This document shows positions 25,759 through 35,369 of a stretch of DNA of 64,000 nt, in pieces. Source of the DNA: Clostridia bacterium (GTDB lineage Bacteria > Bacillota_A > Clostridia > UBA1212 > UBA1255). The position numbers and the translations under genes were made by a program. Position 1 is the stretch's first letter; every line of letters starts with the position of its first letter. The notes under the pieces were generated by a model, which searched no databases, was not told the DNA's origin, and saw only the letters and a list, made by a program, of their open reading frames with translations. The stretch is taken from contig JAFWZH010000133.1 of the NCBI GenBank assembly GCA_017522515.1, positions 1-64,000 on the forward strand. The letters run 5' to 3'.

Positions 25759-28700
25759 ATGAGTATTTTTAAAGAATATCTTACAACACCATACGGCATT
25801 ATTGCAACAGAAGCCGATGACGAAGCAATTCTTTCAATAAACTTTCTGCAACCGGGCAAGATGCCTGACGAAAATGCTCAAGGAAATATTTTTACACAAC
25901 TTTGTATTATGCAATTAAAAGAATATTTCAATGGCGACAGACGCCATTTTAATCTTCCCTATAAATTATGCGGCTCAGAATTCCAAAACAGTGTTTGGGC
26001 AGAAATTGCAAAAATACCATATGGTGAAACAATTTCATACAAGGAGTTGGCGGAACGTCTTAACAAGCCTCAAGCTGTGCGGGCAATAGCAACAGCAGTA
26101 GGAGAAAACAAATTGCTCGTGTGCATTCCGTGTCACAGAGTTATAGGAAGCGACGGTACGTTGACCGGTTATTCTGCCGGCCTTAAGCTAAAAAAAGCAC
26201 TTTTGGATTTAGAAAAGGAACCTGAAGTATACACAAAGTTTAATTATGCCGAAGTGCAAAAAAAACGCGGCAAACAGCCTACGAACAAAATCACCGGCAG
26301 ATATATATATAACACGGGCGAGACATTTTTCGAAACAGAACCCGATGAAGTTTTGTCTGCTCACAAAACACACGTGTTTCCTATTGCTTTTAGCCTTGAC
26401 GGATGCTCCGGATTCACTGTGGAAGCAGATGCTTTTATGGTTACGGAATACGAGCCTGTCAACATTCTCACACAAGAAGTCGTAATTACTTTCTACAATG
26501 CCTCAGAGACTTTTGTTACGAAAGCAATTCTTTCTCCCGGCGAAAATAAGCTTTACTATGACATAAACAACATGAACTTCACAAAAGTGTATAAAATAAC
26601 CGTTTTTTCTGCAAAACCCCTTCGCAATCTTAAACTTTCAAAGCTTAATGTTCTTGACAATTATTTTAGATACAAAGGCCAAGCAGAATTTTATACTCCA
26701 TACGGCTGCACACTTACAGAAAAAGACTTCACACTGACATATTCTCTAAATGGCAAAGCGCAATTGGAAAGCTATGTTTTCCCGGACAGTTCTAACTATA
26801 CTTATAACATGAAAATGCCCATCAGAAATACAATTTTTGTGGTGCTTAAAAACATGTCTACAGCCTCAAAAATGCGACTTTATTACAAAACCACGGTGCA
26901 TACTGAGTACTGCCGCGAAAATTCCGTAGAAGTATCATTGACTCGCTCTCCGGAATACAAGGCGTATTACTTTAATTTATCTGCAACGCCCGGTCTTGAG
27001 GGCAGGCTTATGCAATTTATGTTGGAGGCAACAGGCTACGGAGAAATTACATTGCGTGAGTATTCTTTCGAAGAAGAAAAATGCATTAGTGAAAACGCAG
27101 GCGAAATAATCTCCTGCACTGCACAAAACGACATAATAACGGTTGTGGGTAAAGTTTCCCCCTCTTATCTTGACGAAGACGGAATGCTTTCTGTTTACGC
27201 CACTTCAATGTCAGACGACAAGGTCTCTACGGCAGGAAAGGAATTACTTGTTTCCGTACCTTTGCGAAAAGCCGCAAAAAACATAACTAACGACAACAGT
27301 ATAGAATTTGCAATAACAGACATACCTTTTAAAAACGGGCCCGTAACAAGGCTGTCTTCACAATTCGCAGCCTTTATAAGTTGCGGCGAGAAAAGTTTTC
27401 CGTTGGGAGAACGTTTTTATATAGATAATTATGAGGATTTCCAAAATAATCCTTATGCTTTTTCTTTGCCGAGCTTTACGGCAATTGTAACTGATTCGCC
27501 TTTTGGTGCTAAAGGTGATGCCTGCACAGACGATACCGATGCTATTCAGGCGGCTATTGATACCGTTTGGAAACAAGGTGGCGGTAAGGTAATAATTCCC
27601 GGTCCCTCTGCAGATGATAATAAGAAAACTCATTTTTACGGTAAAAGATACCGCATTACAAACATTTTATTGAGGAGCAGAGTTGAGCTTCACATAGAAA
27701 AAGGTGCTGTTTTGTGGCAATCGCCTATTTACAGAGACTATAAATACATCCCTGACTACGGTCACGATATCGATATCGGAAATATAACTTGGTCACACGC
27801 AATGCATGTTTCTAATTTGCCAACCGTGCAATGTATTAACAGCGAATACGTTAAAATTACAGGATTTGGTAAAATTCGTTCTTGCGACACTGGTGCTGAA
27901 GAAGGCGTTATTATGCCATCGTATTCAACCGGCTGTCCTGACAGAATACATCAAGTTCCAATAAGTTTCTTTCAGGTAAATAATATTGAGCTGAGAGATT
28001 TTGAGCTTGTCCGTACCAATAATTACCATGCACCTATATATGGTTGCTCCTATGTTTATGCTGCAAATATGAAAATGCACGAGGTGCGCTGTGTAAGCGG
28101 AGATGGATTCGGTCTTTCAAAAGGCACACACCATGTTGTTCTTAACAGAAATTTCTTTCAATCAAATGACGATGGTGTAGTTCTCAGCGGTTGTTACTTT
28201 GATCCGAGAGGTCTTGTTTGGTGGAAATCACGCCTCGGCAGACACGGGGGTACTCGCCATATTAAAATCGTACATTGTTATATTAATTCAGGTGGCGGAA
28301 AGGCTATTGCCTTTATTCCATGGGGTACAAGCGATCCTAATGTTGAGAAACAGGAAATTTCAAATATTACAGCTTATGACAATCAGCTTATTTGTGTAAA
28401 TCCTGTTGGAGCATGGTACGATAATCCTTATAATGGCAAAGTGCCTTTTGACAATACAGAAACAGACGACTATTCTCCTATCAAAGCGGTCAGAATTTTT
28501 AATAATCTCTACAATGGTACTACGACAATCGGTCCAATCAAAGCTACTGATTTTATTACTGATTGCGGTATTTATTCCACAAACAATTTCAGAAACGGAG
28601 ATTTTCAATTAAGTATGATTCCAAACCTTGCAAACTGGTCATACAAACGCAATAAAAACAAAAATTCCGTTAAGGTACGTAATGTAGGTGGCCTTTTCTG

Positions 28701-29019
28701 CGGCGTAATGCAGTATTTCCGTGAGGGCGATACAGCTCTGTACCAAGGACTGCATTTAGCTACGGGCACACATAAGTGTACTTTTAACGTGATGACCGGA
28801 GAGACAGGTGCTTTTATTTTTGTACAAAACATACGAACAGGTGAGATTATTGCCGAGCGTCACATTTTATCAATCGGCGTCTTTGAAAATTTCAAAGTTC
28901 AATTTGGATTAAGTGAAGCAGCAGATTTATATATAGGTCTGCGCCACCCTGCCGATATGACGTCGGATGAAGATTTCGTTGCACTGAGAAAAGCAAATAT
29001 AGAAAGTGTGGAGCCATAA
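25759..29019 (+). CDS. Methylated-DNA-cysteine methyltransferase fused to a pectinase-like right-handed beta-helix protein
   Basis: The frame encodes 1086 residues without interruption. Residues 1-153 are a complete O6-alkylguanine-DNA methyltransferase, with the helix-turn-helix region YGETISYKELAERLNKPQ and the active-site PCHRVIGSDGTLTGYSAGL (Cys125). Residues about 175-570 look like beta-sandwich modules with no recognised name. From 578 a Pectate_lyase_3 / GH28-like beta-helix begins, with PFGAKGDACTDDTDAIQAAI and later VSGDGFGLS (779-787) and QSNDDGVVL (801-809). No signal peptide precedes it, so the beta-helix would be cytoplasmic. GGAGG before ATG 25759 sets the start. DNA repair joined to a sugar-polymer enzyme is very odd. 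Confidence 0.85.
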   Translation: MSIFKEYLTTPYGIIATEADDEAILSINFLQPGKMPDENAQGNIFTQLCIMQLKEYFNGDRRHFNLPYKLCGSEFQNSVWAEIAKIPYGETISYKELAERLNKPQAVRAIATAVGENKLLVCIPCHRVIGSDGTLTGYSAGLKLKKALLDLEKEPEVYTKFNYAEVQKKRGKQPTNKITGRYIYNTGETFFETEPDEVLSAHKTHVFPIAFSLDGCSGFTVEADAFMVTEYEPVNILTQEVVITFYNASETFVTKAILSPGENKLYYDINNMNFTKVYKITVFSAKPLRNLKLSKLNVLDNYFRYKGQAEFYTPYGCTLTEKDFTLTYSLNGKAQLESYVFPDSSNYTYNMKMPIRNTIFVVLKNMSTASKMRLYYKTTVHTEYCRENSVEVSLTRSPEYKAYYFNLSATPGLEGRLMQFMLEATGYGEITLREYSFEEEKCISENAGEIISCTAQNDIITVVGKVSPSYLDEDGMLSVYATSMSDDKVSTAGKELLVSVPLRKAAKNITNDNSIEFAITDIPFKNGPVTRLSSQFAAFISCGEKSFPLGERFYIDNYEDFQNNPYAFSLPSFTAIVTDSPFGAKGDACTDDTDAIQAAIDTVWKQGGGKVIIPGPSADDNKKTHFYGKRYRITNILLRSRVELHIEKGAVLWQSPIYRDYKYIPDYGHDIDIGNITWSHAMHVSNLPTVQCINSEYVKITGFGKIRSCDTGAEEGVIMPSYSTGCPDRIHQVPISFFQVNNIELRDFELVRTNNYHAPIYGCSYVYAANMKMHEVRCVSGDGFGLSKGTHHVVLNRNFFQSNDDGVVLSGCYFDPRGLVWWKSRLGRHGGTRHIKIVHCYINSGGGKAIAFIPWGTSDPNVEKQEISNITAYDNQLICVNPVGAWYDNPYNGKVPFDNTETDDYSPIKAVRIFNNLYNGTTTIGPIKATDFITDCGIYSTNNFRNGDFQLSMIPNLANWSYKRNKNKNSVKVRNVGGLFCGVMQYFREGDTALYQGLHLATGTHKCTFNVMTGETGAFIFVQNIRTGEIIAERHILSIGVFENFKVQFGLSEAADLYIGLRHPADMTSDEDFVALRKANIESVEP

Positions 29020-29023
29020 CTCT

Positions 29024-29455
29024 TTAATGAAAAGTTCCTGCTATAAAAGATATAGCAATGCCTAAAATGGCATTTATCAGATAAAAAAGTAACCATGGTA
29101 TAACCATGAAAGAAAAATCAACAAAGATCAAATAAGCTAATAACAAGACAGCAGCACTACCGGCAAGGTTTATTAACAGGTCTTTATTTAAAAGAACCGA
29201 AATAAACGCACCGGCAAATGCTGCTATCGGCAATAGTACTAATTTTGCATATACTTCCCTCTGGATTTCTCGGGAAGTTACGATAAATAGGAATGCAATA
29301 AACAAAGCAACGACTATCGCGTTTACAATAACAGATGTAATCAGAATCTTTTTAAGATTCTTTTTGTTATTAACAGGACTTTTCTCTTTGCATGAGTTAT
29401 TAATTTTATCTGTTTTATTTGTCCTGTTTCTGTTACTGCTGTAAATAGAGCTCAT
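29024..29455 (-). CDS. Small membrane protein of unknown function
   Basis: I do not recognise a family. The 143 residues have a basic, Asn/Lys-rich cytoplasmic N-terminus (1-36) and about four membrane helices: 38-58 (VIVNAIVVALFIAFLFIV), 70-86, 91-108 and 112-138. It is the last gene of the sepF unit, 26 bp after sepF, and ends four bases from the convergent fusion gene. Its place beside division genes may be meaningful, but nothing in the sequence shows a role. Confidence 0.65.
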   Translation of the reverse strand: MSSIYSSNRNRTNKTDKINNSCKEKSPVNNKKNLKKILITSVIVNAIVVALFIAFLFIVTSREIQREVYAKLVLLPIAAFAGAFISVLLNKDLLINLAGSAAVLLLAYLIFVDFSFMVIPWLLFYLINAILGIAISFIAGTFH

Positions 29456-29481
29456 ATTAACTGCAATTCCTTTTTAATATA

Positions 29482-30087
29482 TTAGAACAAAAATGATGCG
29501 ATACTATCCTCTTCGTCTTCTTCTGCTTCTGAGAATATATCAACCTCACGAGGAGCTATTATATAAATCATTTCAGATACACGCTGAATGTTGCAATCCA
29601 AAGCAAAACAACAACCTGACACAAAATCATAGATGCGACGCTTATCAGATGCATTTCTAACGAGTTCAAGATTAAGAACTACTGTCATGTGACCTTTGAG
29701 ATGCTCACCTACGATTTGACAATCGTCATACTCGTAAGGTTTTGAGAGAACGACTCTCAAATTTGAAGCTGCTCCCATATTGAGAATGCGGCTCCTGTCA
29801 GAAGAACTGCTTGAAGCTCTCTCACCTGCATAACTTGAAGAACGGTTTGATCTTGTTCTGGCTTTTGCACCTGAAGATGTACCTGCTGAAGCATAAGAAG
29901 AATAGTCCGAAGAAGCAAAAATATCCTCCTCAGATTCACTGTCATCAAAATTTTCAATTTCGTCAACTTGAGCTTCATCGTAGAAATCGTTGACATCCTC
30001 GTCAACGTACGAACTTGTGTCGCGAGCAACAGATTCTGTGCTGCTTAAACCAATAAGATCCCTAAAACGTGTCTTAAAATCAGCCAT
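29482..30087 (-). CDS. sepF: Cell division protein SepF
   Basis: SepF is an FtsZ-binding protein that curves into arcs and helps tether and shape the Z ring. The start MADFKTRFRDLIGLSS fits the membrane-binding N-terminal helix. An acidic, Ser-rich, disordered linker covers about 20-100, and the C-terminal DUF552 domain (about 105-185) contains SKPYEYDDCQIVGEHLKGHM, TVVLNLE, KRRIYDFVSG and VSEMIYIIAP. At 201 residues it is slightly longer than usual because of the linker and an acidic tail. It follows yggS, the order seen in the Firmicutes ylm division cluster. Confidence 0.95.
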   Translation of the reverse strand: MADFKTRFRDLIGLSSTESVARDTSSYVDEDVNDFYDEAQVDEIENFDDSESEEDIFASSDYSSYASAGTSSGAKARTRSNRSSSYAGERASSSSSDRSRILNMGAASNLRVVLSKPYEYDDCQIVGEHLKGHMTVVLNLELVRNASDKRRIYDFVSGCCFALDCNIQRVSEMIYIIAPREVDIFSEAEEDEEDSIASFLF

Positions 30088-30135
30088 TATTAAGTTTCCT
30101 CCTCATCTTTTGCACTTAAAAATCTTTAGTAAAAA

Positions 30136-30825
30136 TTAATGAAATATGCCTGTACCTACACGAACCATATTTGATCCTTCTTCTATTGCATAAGAAAAAT
30201 CATTTGTCATTCCCATTGATAGATAAGACATATCCACATTATGCCCTTTTTGTGAAGCTATGTCAACATATTTTTTCTGTAATTTTGAAAAAATATTGCG
30301 CAGCTCATATTCGCTTGCATCAAAAGGAGCCATTGTCATAAGCCCTTTAAGACACAAATTGTCAAACTTGGTAAATTCCTCTACAATACTGTCTACTTCT
30401 TCGATTGTGACACCGTGTTTACTCTCTTCTCCCGAAACATTAACTTGTAGAAGACAACCCATTTTTATATCTTTTTTCTTTGCACATTTATCTATTTCTT
30501 TCGCAAGATGCACACTGTCAACAGAATGTATCAAAGATACTTTGTCAATAATATATTTGACCTTATTTGTTTGTAAAGATCCAATTAAATGCCAATCAAC
30601 ATCTGTTAAATTGTAACCTGCTGTTGTTTCAAGTTTTTCAAGAAGACATTGTACTCTGTTTTCGGCAAAAACACGCTGGCCTGCACCATAGGCTTCATAA
30701 ACTTGCTCCGCACCTACAGTTTTACTTACAGCTACAAGCGTAATATCCTCTCTTTTTCGTCCGCTTTTAGCTGCGGCTTCTGCTATTTTCTGATTAATCT
30801 CTGCCAGATTTTCACAAATTTTCAT
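30136..30825 (-). CDS. YggS-family pyridoxal phosphate-binding protein
   Basis: This is the PLP homeostasis protein (PLPBP/YggS/YlmE), a single-domain alanine-racemase-like TIM barrel without known catalysis. The PLP lysine lies in ITLVAVSKTVGAEQV. Other hallmarks are FAENRVQ, WHLIGSLQTNKVKYI, LLQVNVSGEESKHG, GLMTMAP and SMGMTNDFSYAIEEGSNMVRVGTGIF. It has 229 residues, a typical length. The ATG lies five bases after the HlyD-like stop, and GGAGG sits inside the end of that gene, so the two are coupled. It precedes sepF by 48 bp. Confidence 0.95.
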   Translation of the reverse strand: MKICENLAEINQKIAEAAAKSGRKREDITLVAVSKTVGAEQVYEAYGAGQRVFAENRVQCLLEKLETTAGYNLTDVDWHLIGSLQTNKVKYIIDKVSLIHSVDSVHLAKEIDKCAKKKDIKMGCLLQVNVSGEESKHGVTIEEVDSIVEEFTKFDNLCLKGLMTMAPFDASEYELRNIFSKLQKKYVDIASQKGHNVDMSYLSMGMTNDFSYAIEEGSNMVRVGTGIFH

Positions 30826-30827
30826 AT

Positions 30828-32441
30828 TTATCCTCCGACAATCTGTCCTTCTGTTACCTTTTCATGGTTAACAACGTAAATATCATTAACTCGCACACTT
30901 GTAACACCCTCATCTTGTTCTGTAACAAAATCATTAGATGGGCTGATTATTGCATATTCCCCATCCTCCGCAAGAATGTTAACATACACATACGATACAT
31001 AGCTTGACCGCAATACGGCAATTCTTGCTGTCAATCCTGCTGAATCCCACTCCGACAAAGCCCTCTTAGGCACTTTCAGTCCGGACATTTGGTCTATAAC
31101 AAGCTCTGAATCTATAATTCGTTCTGAAGCAGCACCGGCAACACCTGTAGAAGATTCCAATAATACATAAGCTTTCTCACCAAACTTTAGCACTTCCTCT
31201 ACGGCTGCTTCGACAGAGAAATCCCTGTTTTTTGAACGCACAGTTATCTGTTTCCCTGTTTGAAATACGGAATAATCCAATCCGGAAACGTCTGCTGCTA
31301 TATAATACGTAACATCGGGTGTTACCCTTGCCACTGTCTGTCCTTGCGTAACATCTGTCCCAACAGAATAATATAAATTTGATTGTGTATATTGCAAGGC
31401 TACTTCAGGCAAATAATTACCCGTTTCGCCTTTCTTTCTTAAATATTCAGAAATCTGTGCAGTTTTTCCTGTTGCATCTTGCGTCTGACTGTCTGCATAA
31501 AAAGACACAACGCCGGCTTGTGAAGTTTTTACCTCCATCATGAAGCTGCTTAATCCGGACTCAATACTTTTCCTTTCTGCTTGAAGCTCTCGTAAATAAT
31601 CATCCGACACATCTGCATTTATAATTATTTCATGCTTGGTATCAAATAAAGAATCAAGCTCCTTTATCACAGAATAATATTGAGAAAAATCTGAAGAATC
31701 GGCTGACATACCGGCCAGCTTATCTGTAAGATTATTAATCTGTTCATTCATAAAGCCCAATTCGGTATGCTGACTTTCTACATAAGAAGCAGCATTTTGA
31801 ACAGCCGAAATTTTATCATCAACCTGCCTGAGCTTTATAAGTTCCTGTTCGTATTCCGGTTTTACAATGTACCCGATTGTAGCCCCTGCAGCTACTCTGT
31901 CGCCATCATTGACAGCAGAAAGCATTTTTCCGGAAAAACCTGCAGTGATACCGTGCTCATCACGTATAATATGTGCCTTAACATTATAAAGATTCTCGAT
32001 TGTTCCCGTCGTCAAAAAAGCTTGCTCTATATCGCTTTTCTTTTCACCTATGCCAAAAATGAACAGGCAAACAGTTCCTGCAATTAAGAGCAGAACCATT
32101 GCAATCTTTAAAATTTTGAAAATGTTTTTTTTACGTTGTGGTGCTCTCTCTTGAATTCTTCTCTCATGTGAAGGAATTTCCTCTTTGACCGCTCCGGAAT
32201 ACAACTTCTTTGCCGGAGTCTTTTTTTCTTTTTTTCTTTCAGGTTCTTGTTTTGGCGTTGTTTCACAAGCCGCCTTTCGTTCCTTTATAGGTTCTCTTTT
32301 GGGCGACTCCCTTTTCGGCGGTGTGACAGACGGGCTTACTATAGGCTTTCTTTCTATCTTATGTCCGTAACTGTCATACCGTTCATTTGATTTTTCTCCA
32401 ACTTTAACAAGCGTTCTTTTTCTTTTGTTTTCTTCTGCCAT
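30828..32441 (-). CDS. HlyD-like membrane-anchored adaptor protein
   Basis: This 537-residue protein has a long, basic, disordered cytoplasmic region (1-118) rich in Lys, Arg, Pro and Glu, one membrane helix (about 119-138) and an extracytoplasmic part. That part contains biotinyl-lipoyl-like halves, GFSGKMLSAVNDGDRVAAGATIG and, after a helical hairpin, AGVVSFYADS. A late barrel, TARIAVLRSSYVSYVYVNIL, resembles HlyD-type adaptors. Proteins of this kind are found next to yggS and sepF in Clostridia, without an ABC exporter beside them, so the task may lie in the cell envelope or at the division site. Confidence 0.75.
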   Translation of the reverse strand: MAEENKRKRTLVKVGEKSNERYDSYGHKIERKPIVSPSVTPPKRESPKREPIKERKAACETTPKQEPERKKEKKTPAKKLYSGAVKEEIPSHERRIQERAPQRKKNIFKILKIAMVLLLIAGTVCLFIFGIGEKKSDIEQAFLTTGTIENLYNVKAHIIRDEHGITAGFSGKMLSAVNDGDRVAAGATIGYIVKPEYEQELIKLRQVDDKISAVQNAASYVESQHTELGFMNEQINNLTDKLAGMSADSSDFSQYYSVIKELDSLFDTKHEIIINADVSDDYLRELQAERKSIESGLSSFMMEVKTSQAGVVSFYADSQTQDATGKTAQISEYLRKKGETGNYLPEVALQYTQSNLYYSVGTDVTQGQTVARVTPDVTYYIAADVSGLDYSVFQTGKQITVRSKNRDFSVEAAVEEVLKFGEKAYVLLESSTGVAGAASERIIDSELVIDQMSGLKVPKRALSEWDSAGLTARIAVLRSSYVSYVYVNILAEDGEYAIISPSNDFVTEQDEGVTSVRVNDIYVVNHEKVTEGQIVGG

Positions 32442-32872
32442 TACAGACTATATACCTCTTCATCTTTTAATACTGTTATGCCTGCCGCTGTTAATACTGC
32501 TGTTGCCGCTGTAATATCCTCAACACGGAATACTACGAGGGCTTTACTTTGTGTCCTGCCTACAAAAGCATATATATAATCGATACCTATCTCTTTTTCA
32601 TTAAGAACATCGAGGGCTACGGATAAAGAGCCTGCAGTATCCTCAATTGCAATAGCCAATACAGGAGAACTGCTTACCGTAAATCCTTCATCGCGCAAAA
32701 TTTTCTCCGCTGAATCGGGATCATTTACTATAAGTCTCAAAATACCAAAATGCGTCGTATCCGCAATAGATAAAGCATTTATATCGATTTTATTTGAGCC
32801 AAGCACTCTTGTTACGTCAGCAAGTCTGCCGGCTTTATTTTCAAGAAAAACAGAAATTTGTTTTACACTCAT
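32441..32872 (-). CDS. Tandem ACT-domain protein
   Basis: This 143-residue protein is made of two ACT domains (about 1-68 and 70-143), each with the pattern ISVFLENKAGRLADVTRVLG and IAIEDTAGSLSVALDVLNE. ACT domains bind amino acids or similar small ligands. Stand-alone tandem ACT proteins are commonly found near phenylacetate-CoA ligase and indolepyruvate oxidoreductase genes, as here, which suggests sensing of an aromatic amino acid or acid. Its stop overlaps the start of the HlyD-like gene by one base. Confidence 0.88.
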   Translation of the reverse strand: MSVKQISVFLENKAGRLADVTRVLGSNKIDINALSIADTTHFGILRLIVNDPDSAEKILRDEGFTVSSSPVLAIAIEDTAGSLSVALDVLNEKEIGIDYIYAFVGRTQSKALVVFRVEDITAATAVLTAAGITVLKDEEVYSL

Positions 32873-32982
32873 GGTCTCAAACCCCTTTCTTCATATTTTT
32901 CATATATTCTCTTTTTTATGTGAGGCCAGTATATCATAAAACTGACCTCCAATCAATCAATAATTAACCCAAATTACATCAA

Positions 32983-33579
32983 TTAGTTTGCAGAATAACA
33001 GCGCAACCCTTCCTGAAAAGCTTTCTCATTTATCTCGTACATTTTTGCAGGTATGACACTCTTTAAACTCTCTTCCCAAATATTCTCCGGTACCTCTGTA
33101 AGTTTTGAAGCTAAAACTCCCAAAAGCACTACATTTACAGCCTTTGTACTTCCGCTTTCTGCCGCCAAACCCAAAGCATCCAAAGCAACAAGCTCAATTT
33201 CCGACTTTTTCAAAACCTCAATAATGTTGTCAGGATATTTTGCAGCACCTGATACTACGGGCATGGGGTTGATTTTTTGTACATTTGTAATAACAGTGCC
33301 ACCCTTTTTAAGATATGGCAGCCATCTTATTGCTTCTAATTGTTCAAAAGCTAAAATCACGTCTGCCTCTCCTTCATCAATTATGGGAGATGCAATTTTG
33401 TCTCCTATTTTAACGCATGTAATAACACTGCCGCCTCTTTGAGACATTCCGTGAACTTCGGAAACTTTAACATCTTTACCGCAAAGTGCTGCTGCCGCAC
33501 CCAAGAATTTTGAAGCAAGCAATGTTCCTTGTCCACCTACACCTACTATTAAAACATTTAAACAGTCAAGATTTTTCAT
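32983..33579 (-). CDS. iorB: Indolepyruvate:ferredoxin oxidoreductase, beta subunit
   Basis: This 198-residue subunit carries the gamma-type domain of 2-oxoacid:ferredoxin oxidoreductases, beginning LNVLIVGVGGQGTLLASKFL and followed by EVHGMSQRGGSVITCVKIG, the family signature. With IorA it oxidatively decarboxylates aromatic 2-oxoacids (indolepyruvate, phenylpyruvate) to aryl-acetyl-CoA with reduced ferredoxin as electron product. It follows iorA by 12 bp with AAGGAGGAG before its ATG. A 110-bp gap with an imperfect hairpin separates it from the ACT-domain gene. Confidence 0.95.
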   Translation of the reverse strand: MKNLDCLNVLIVGVGGQGTLLASKFLGAAAALCGKDVKVSEVHGMSQRGGSVITCVKIGDKIASPIIDEGEADVILAFEQLEAIRWLPYLKKGGTVITNVQKINPMPVVSGAAKYPDNIIEVLKKSEIELVALDALGLAAESGSTKAVNVVLLGVLASKLTEVPENIWEESLKSVIPAKMYEINEKAFQEGLRCYSAN

Positions 33580-33591
33580 GCTTACTCCTCC

Positions 33592-35337
33592 TTATTCTTC
33601 TTTGCCAATAGCACCGAATGCGCACATTTGCTCGCAAAGTTTACAGCCGAGGCATATTGACTCATCTATCTTATATACTCCGTCTTCGCAATAAATTGCA
33701 GGGCAACCAAGTTTCATGCAAGCGCCGCACTTTCTACACTTTTCTGTGTCAATCTTTACAGGCGCGCCGTATTTTACGTTCTTAAGAAGAGCGCATGGCC
33801 TTTGGGCAATAATTACAGAGGGCTCATTAGCTTCTAATTCCTCTTTAACTGCTGCTCTGAATTTTTTCATATCAAAAGGATCTTCAACTCTTACTCTCTT
33901 AACACCAACGGCCTCAGCAAGTTTAACAAGGTTTACAGCAGGAGCTTCCTCCATTTTTATTGTATGTCCCGTTGTAGGATTCTGTTGGTGTCCCGTCATA
34001 CCTGTAATTGAATTATCAAGAATAATAACTGTAGAAGTACCTTTGTTATAAACTATATCAATAAGTCCTGTGATTCCCGAGTGCATAAATGTTGAGTCGC
34101 CTATAACAGCAACAGTAGGCATTTTTTCACCAAACTGAGCATCAGCTTTGTCCATACCGTGAGCCATACTGACAGAAGCACCCATACATACGCATGTATC
34201 AACTGCCTCATAAGGCTTCATTGCACCTAAAGTATAACATCCTATATCGCCGGAAACTCTTACTTTCATATTTGAAAGCACGTAAAATACACCTCTGTGA
34301 GGACATCCGGGACATAATACCGGCGGTCTGGCAGGTGCTTCTACATTTTCTGCAGCTACTGCACAGTCGAGCTTTTCGCCTTTGTATGCCTTACGTATAA
34401 TTGTCGTATTCAGCTCGCCCTGATTTGGGAAATATTTCTTGCCTTCTACATTAATTCCCATTTGCAATATGTGATTTTCGATAAATGGCTCAAGCTCTTC
34501 TATAACAAGGAGTTCCTCTACGTTTTCAGCAAATTCGCGAATTAATTTGTCAGGCAACGGATAAACCATACCTATTTTAAGAACAGAAGCCTCCGGGAAA
34601 ACTTCTTTTGTATACTGGTAGCTGATACCGGATGTGATAATACCAAGTTTCTTGCTGTTGTATTCAACTGTGTTAATTCCGCTATTCAAGTCCTCAGAAA
34701 ATTCTCTTAAGGAAGCTGTACGTGCGTCAACAAAAACGTGACGTTTTTTTGCCATACCGGGCATCATTACATACTTCATTGTATCCTTCTTATAAGGCTT
34801 TTTCTCCTGTGGAATTCTTTCTGAAAGTTCGGCTAAACTTCTTGCGTGAGCAATACGCGTTGTAAGTCTCAATATCACCGGTGTATCGTATTTTTCGCTT
34901 ATTTCAAATGCCTTTTTTGTAAAATCTTTACATTCTTGTGCATCAGAAGGTTCTAACATCGGAACGTGTGCTGATAATGCATAATATCTTGAATCCTGCT
35001 CATTCTGCGAGCTATGCATTCCGGGGTCATCTGCAACAACTATTACAAGACCTCCGTTTACACCGGTATATGCCACTGTAAACAATGGATCTGCAGCCAC
35101 ATTAAGTCCTACGTGTTTCATGCAACACATAGCACGCGCTCCCGCAACTGCTGCACCTATAGCTACTTCTGTCGCAACTTTCTCGTTAGGTGCCCATTCG
35201 CAGAACACCTCGTCATATTTTGCCATATTTTCTGTAATTTCTGTACTTGGTGTTCCAGGGTATGAGGAAACCACATTTACTCCGGCTTCCCAAGCACCTC
35301 TGGCAACTGCTTCATTACCTAAAAGCAATTTCTTCAT
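33592..35337 (-). CDS. iorA: Indolepyruvate:ferredoxin oxidoreductase, alpha subunit
   Basis: This 581-residue catalytic subunit has an N-terminal pyrimidine-binding domain (LLGNEAVARGAWEAGVNVVS, YPGTPSTEI), a thiamine-diphosphate domain with PPVLCPGCPHRGVFY and GDIGCYTLG, then GDSTFMHSGITGL. It ends in two [4Fe-4S] ferredoxin motifs, CRKCGACMKLGCP and CLGCKLCEQMC. Electrons from aromatic 2-oxoacids pass through these clusters to ferredoxin. It lies between paaK and iorB in one leftward unit and is of normal length. Confidence 0.97.
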   Translation of the reverse strand: MKKLLLGNEAVARGAWEAGVNVVSSYPGTPSTEITENMAKYDEVFCEWAPNEKVATEVAIGAAVAGARAMCCMKHVGLNVAADPLFTVAYTGVNGGLVIVVADDPGMHSSQNEQDSRYYALSAHVPMLEPSDAQECKDFTKKAFEISEKYDTPVILRLTTRIAHARSLAELSERIPQEKKPYKKDTMKYVMMPGMAKKRHVFVDARTASLREFSEDLNSGINTVEYNSKKLGIITSGISYQYTKEVFPEASVLKIGMVYPLPDKLIREFAENVEELLVIEELEPFIENHILQMGINVEGKKYFPNQGELNTTIIRKAYKGEKLDCAVAAENVEAPARPPVLCPGCPHRGVFYVLSNMKVRVSGDIGCYTLGAMKPYEAVDTCVCMGASVSMAHGMDKADAQFGEKMPTVAVIGDSTFMHSGITGLIDIVYNKGTSTVIILDNSITGMTGHQQNPTTGHTIKMEEAPAVNLVKLAEAVGVKRVRVEDPFDMKKFRAAVKEELEANEPSVIIAQRPCALLKNVKYGAPVKIDTEKCRKCGACMKLGCPAIYCEDGVYKIDESICLGCKLCEQMCAFGAIGKEE

Positions 35338-35369
35338 CGTATTACCTCCGAAATTTCTATGTATCTATA

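Noticed and set aside
30828..32441. Type I secretion adaptor working with an ABC exporter
   Set aside because: No ABC exporter or outer-membrane partner is near, and the conserved position next to yggS-sepF points to another envelope role, so only the HlyD-like fold is claimed.
32921..32955. Hairpin between iorB and the ACT gene as terminator
   Set aside because: The GAGG-CAGT/ACTG-CCTC stem has a mismatch and no T-run on either side, so termination is not supported.
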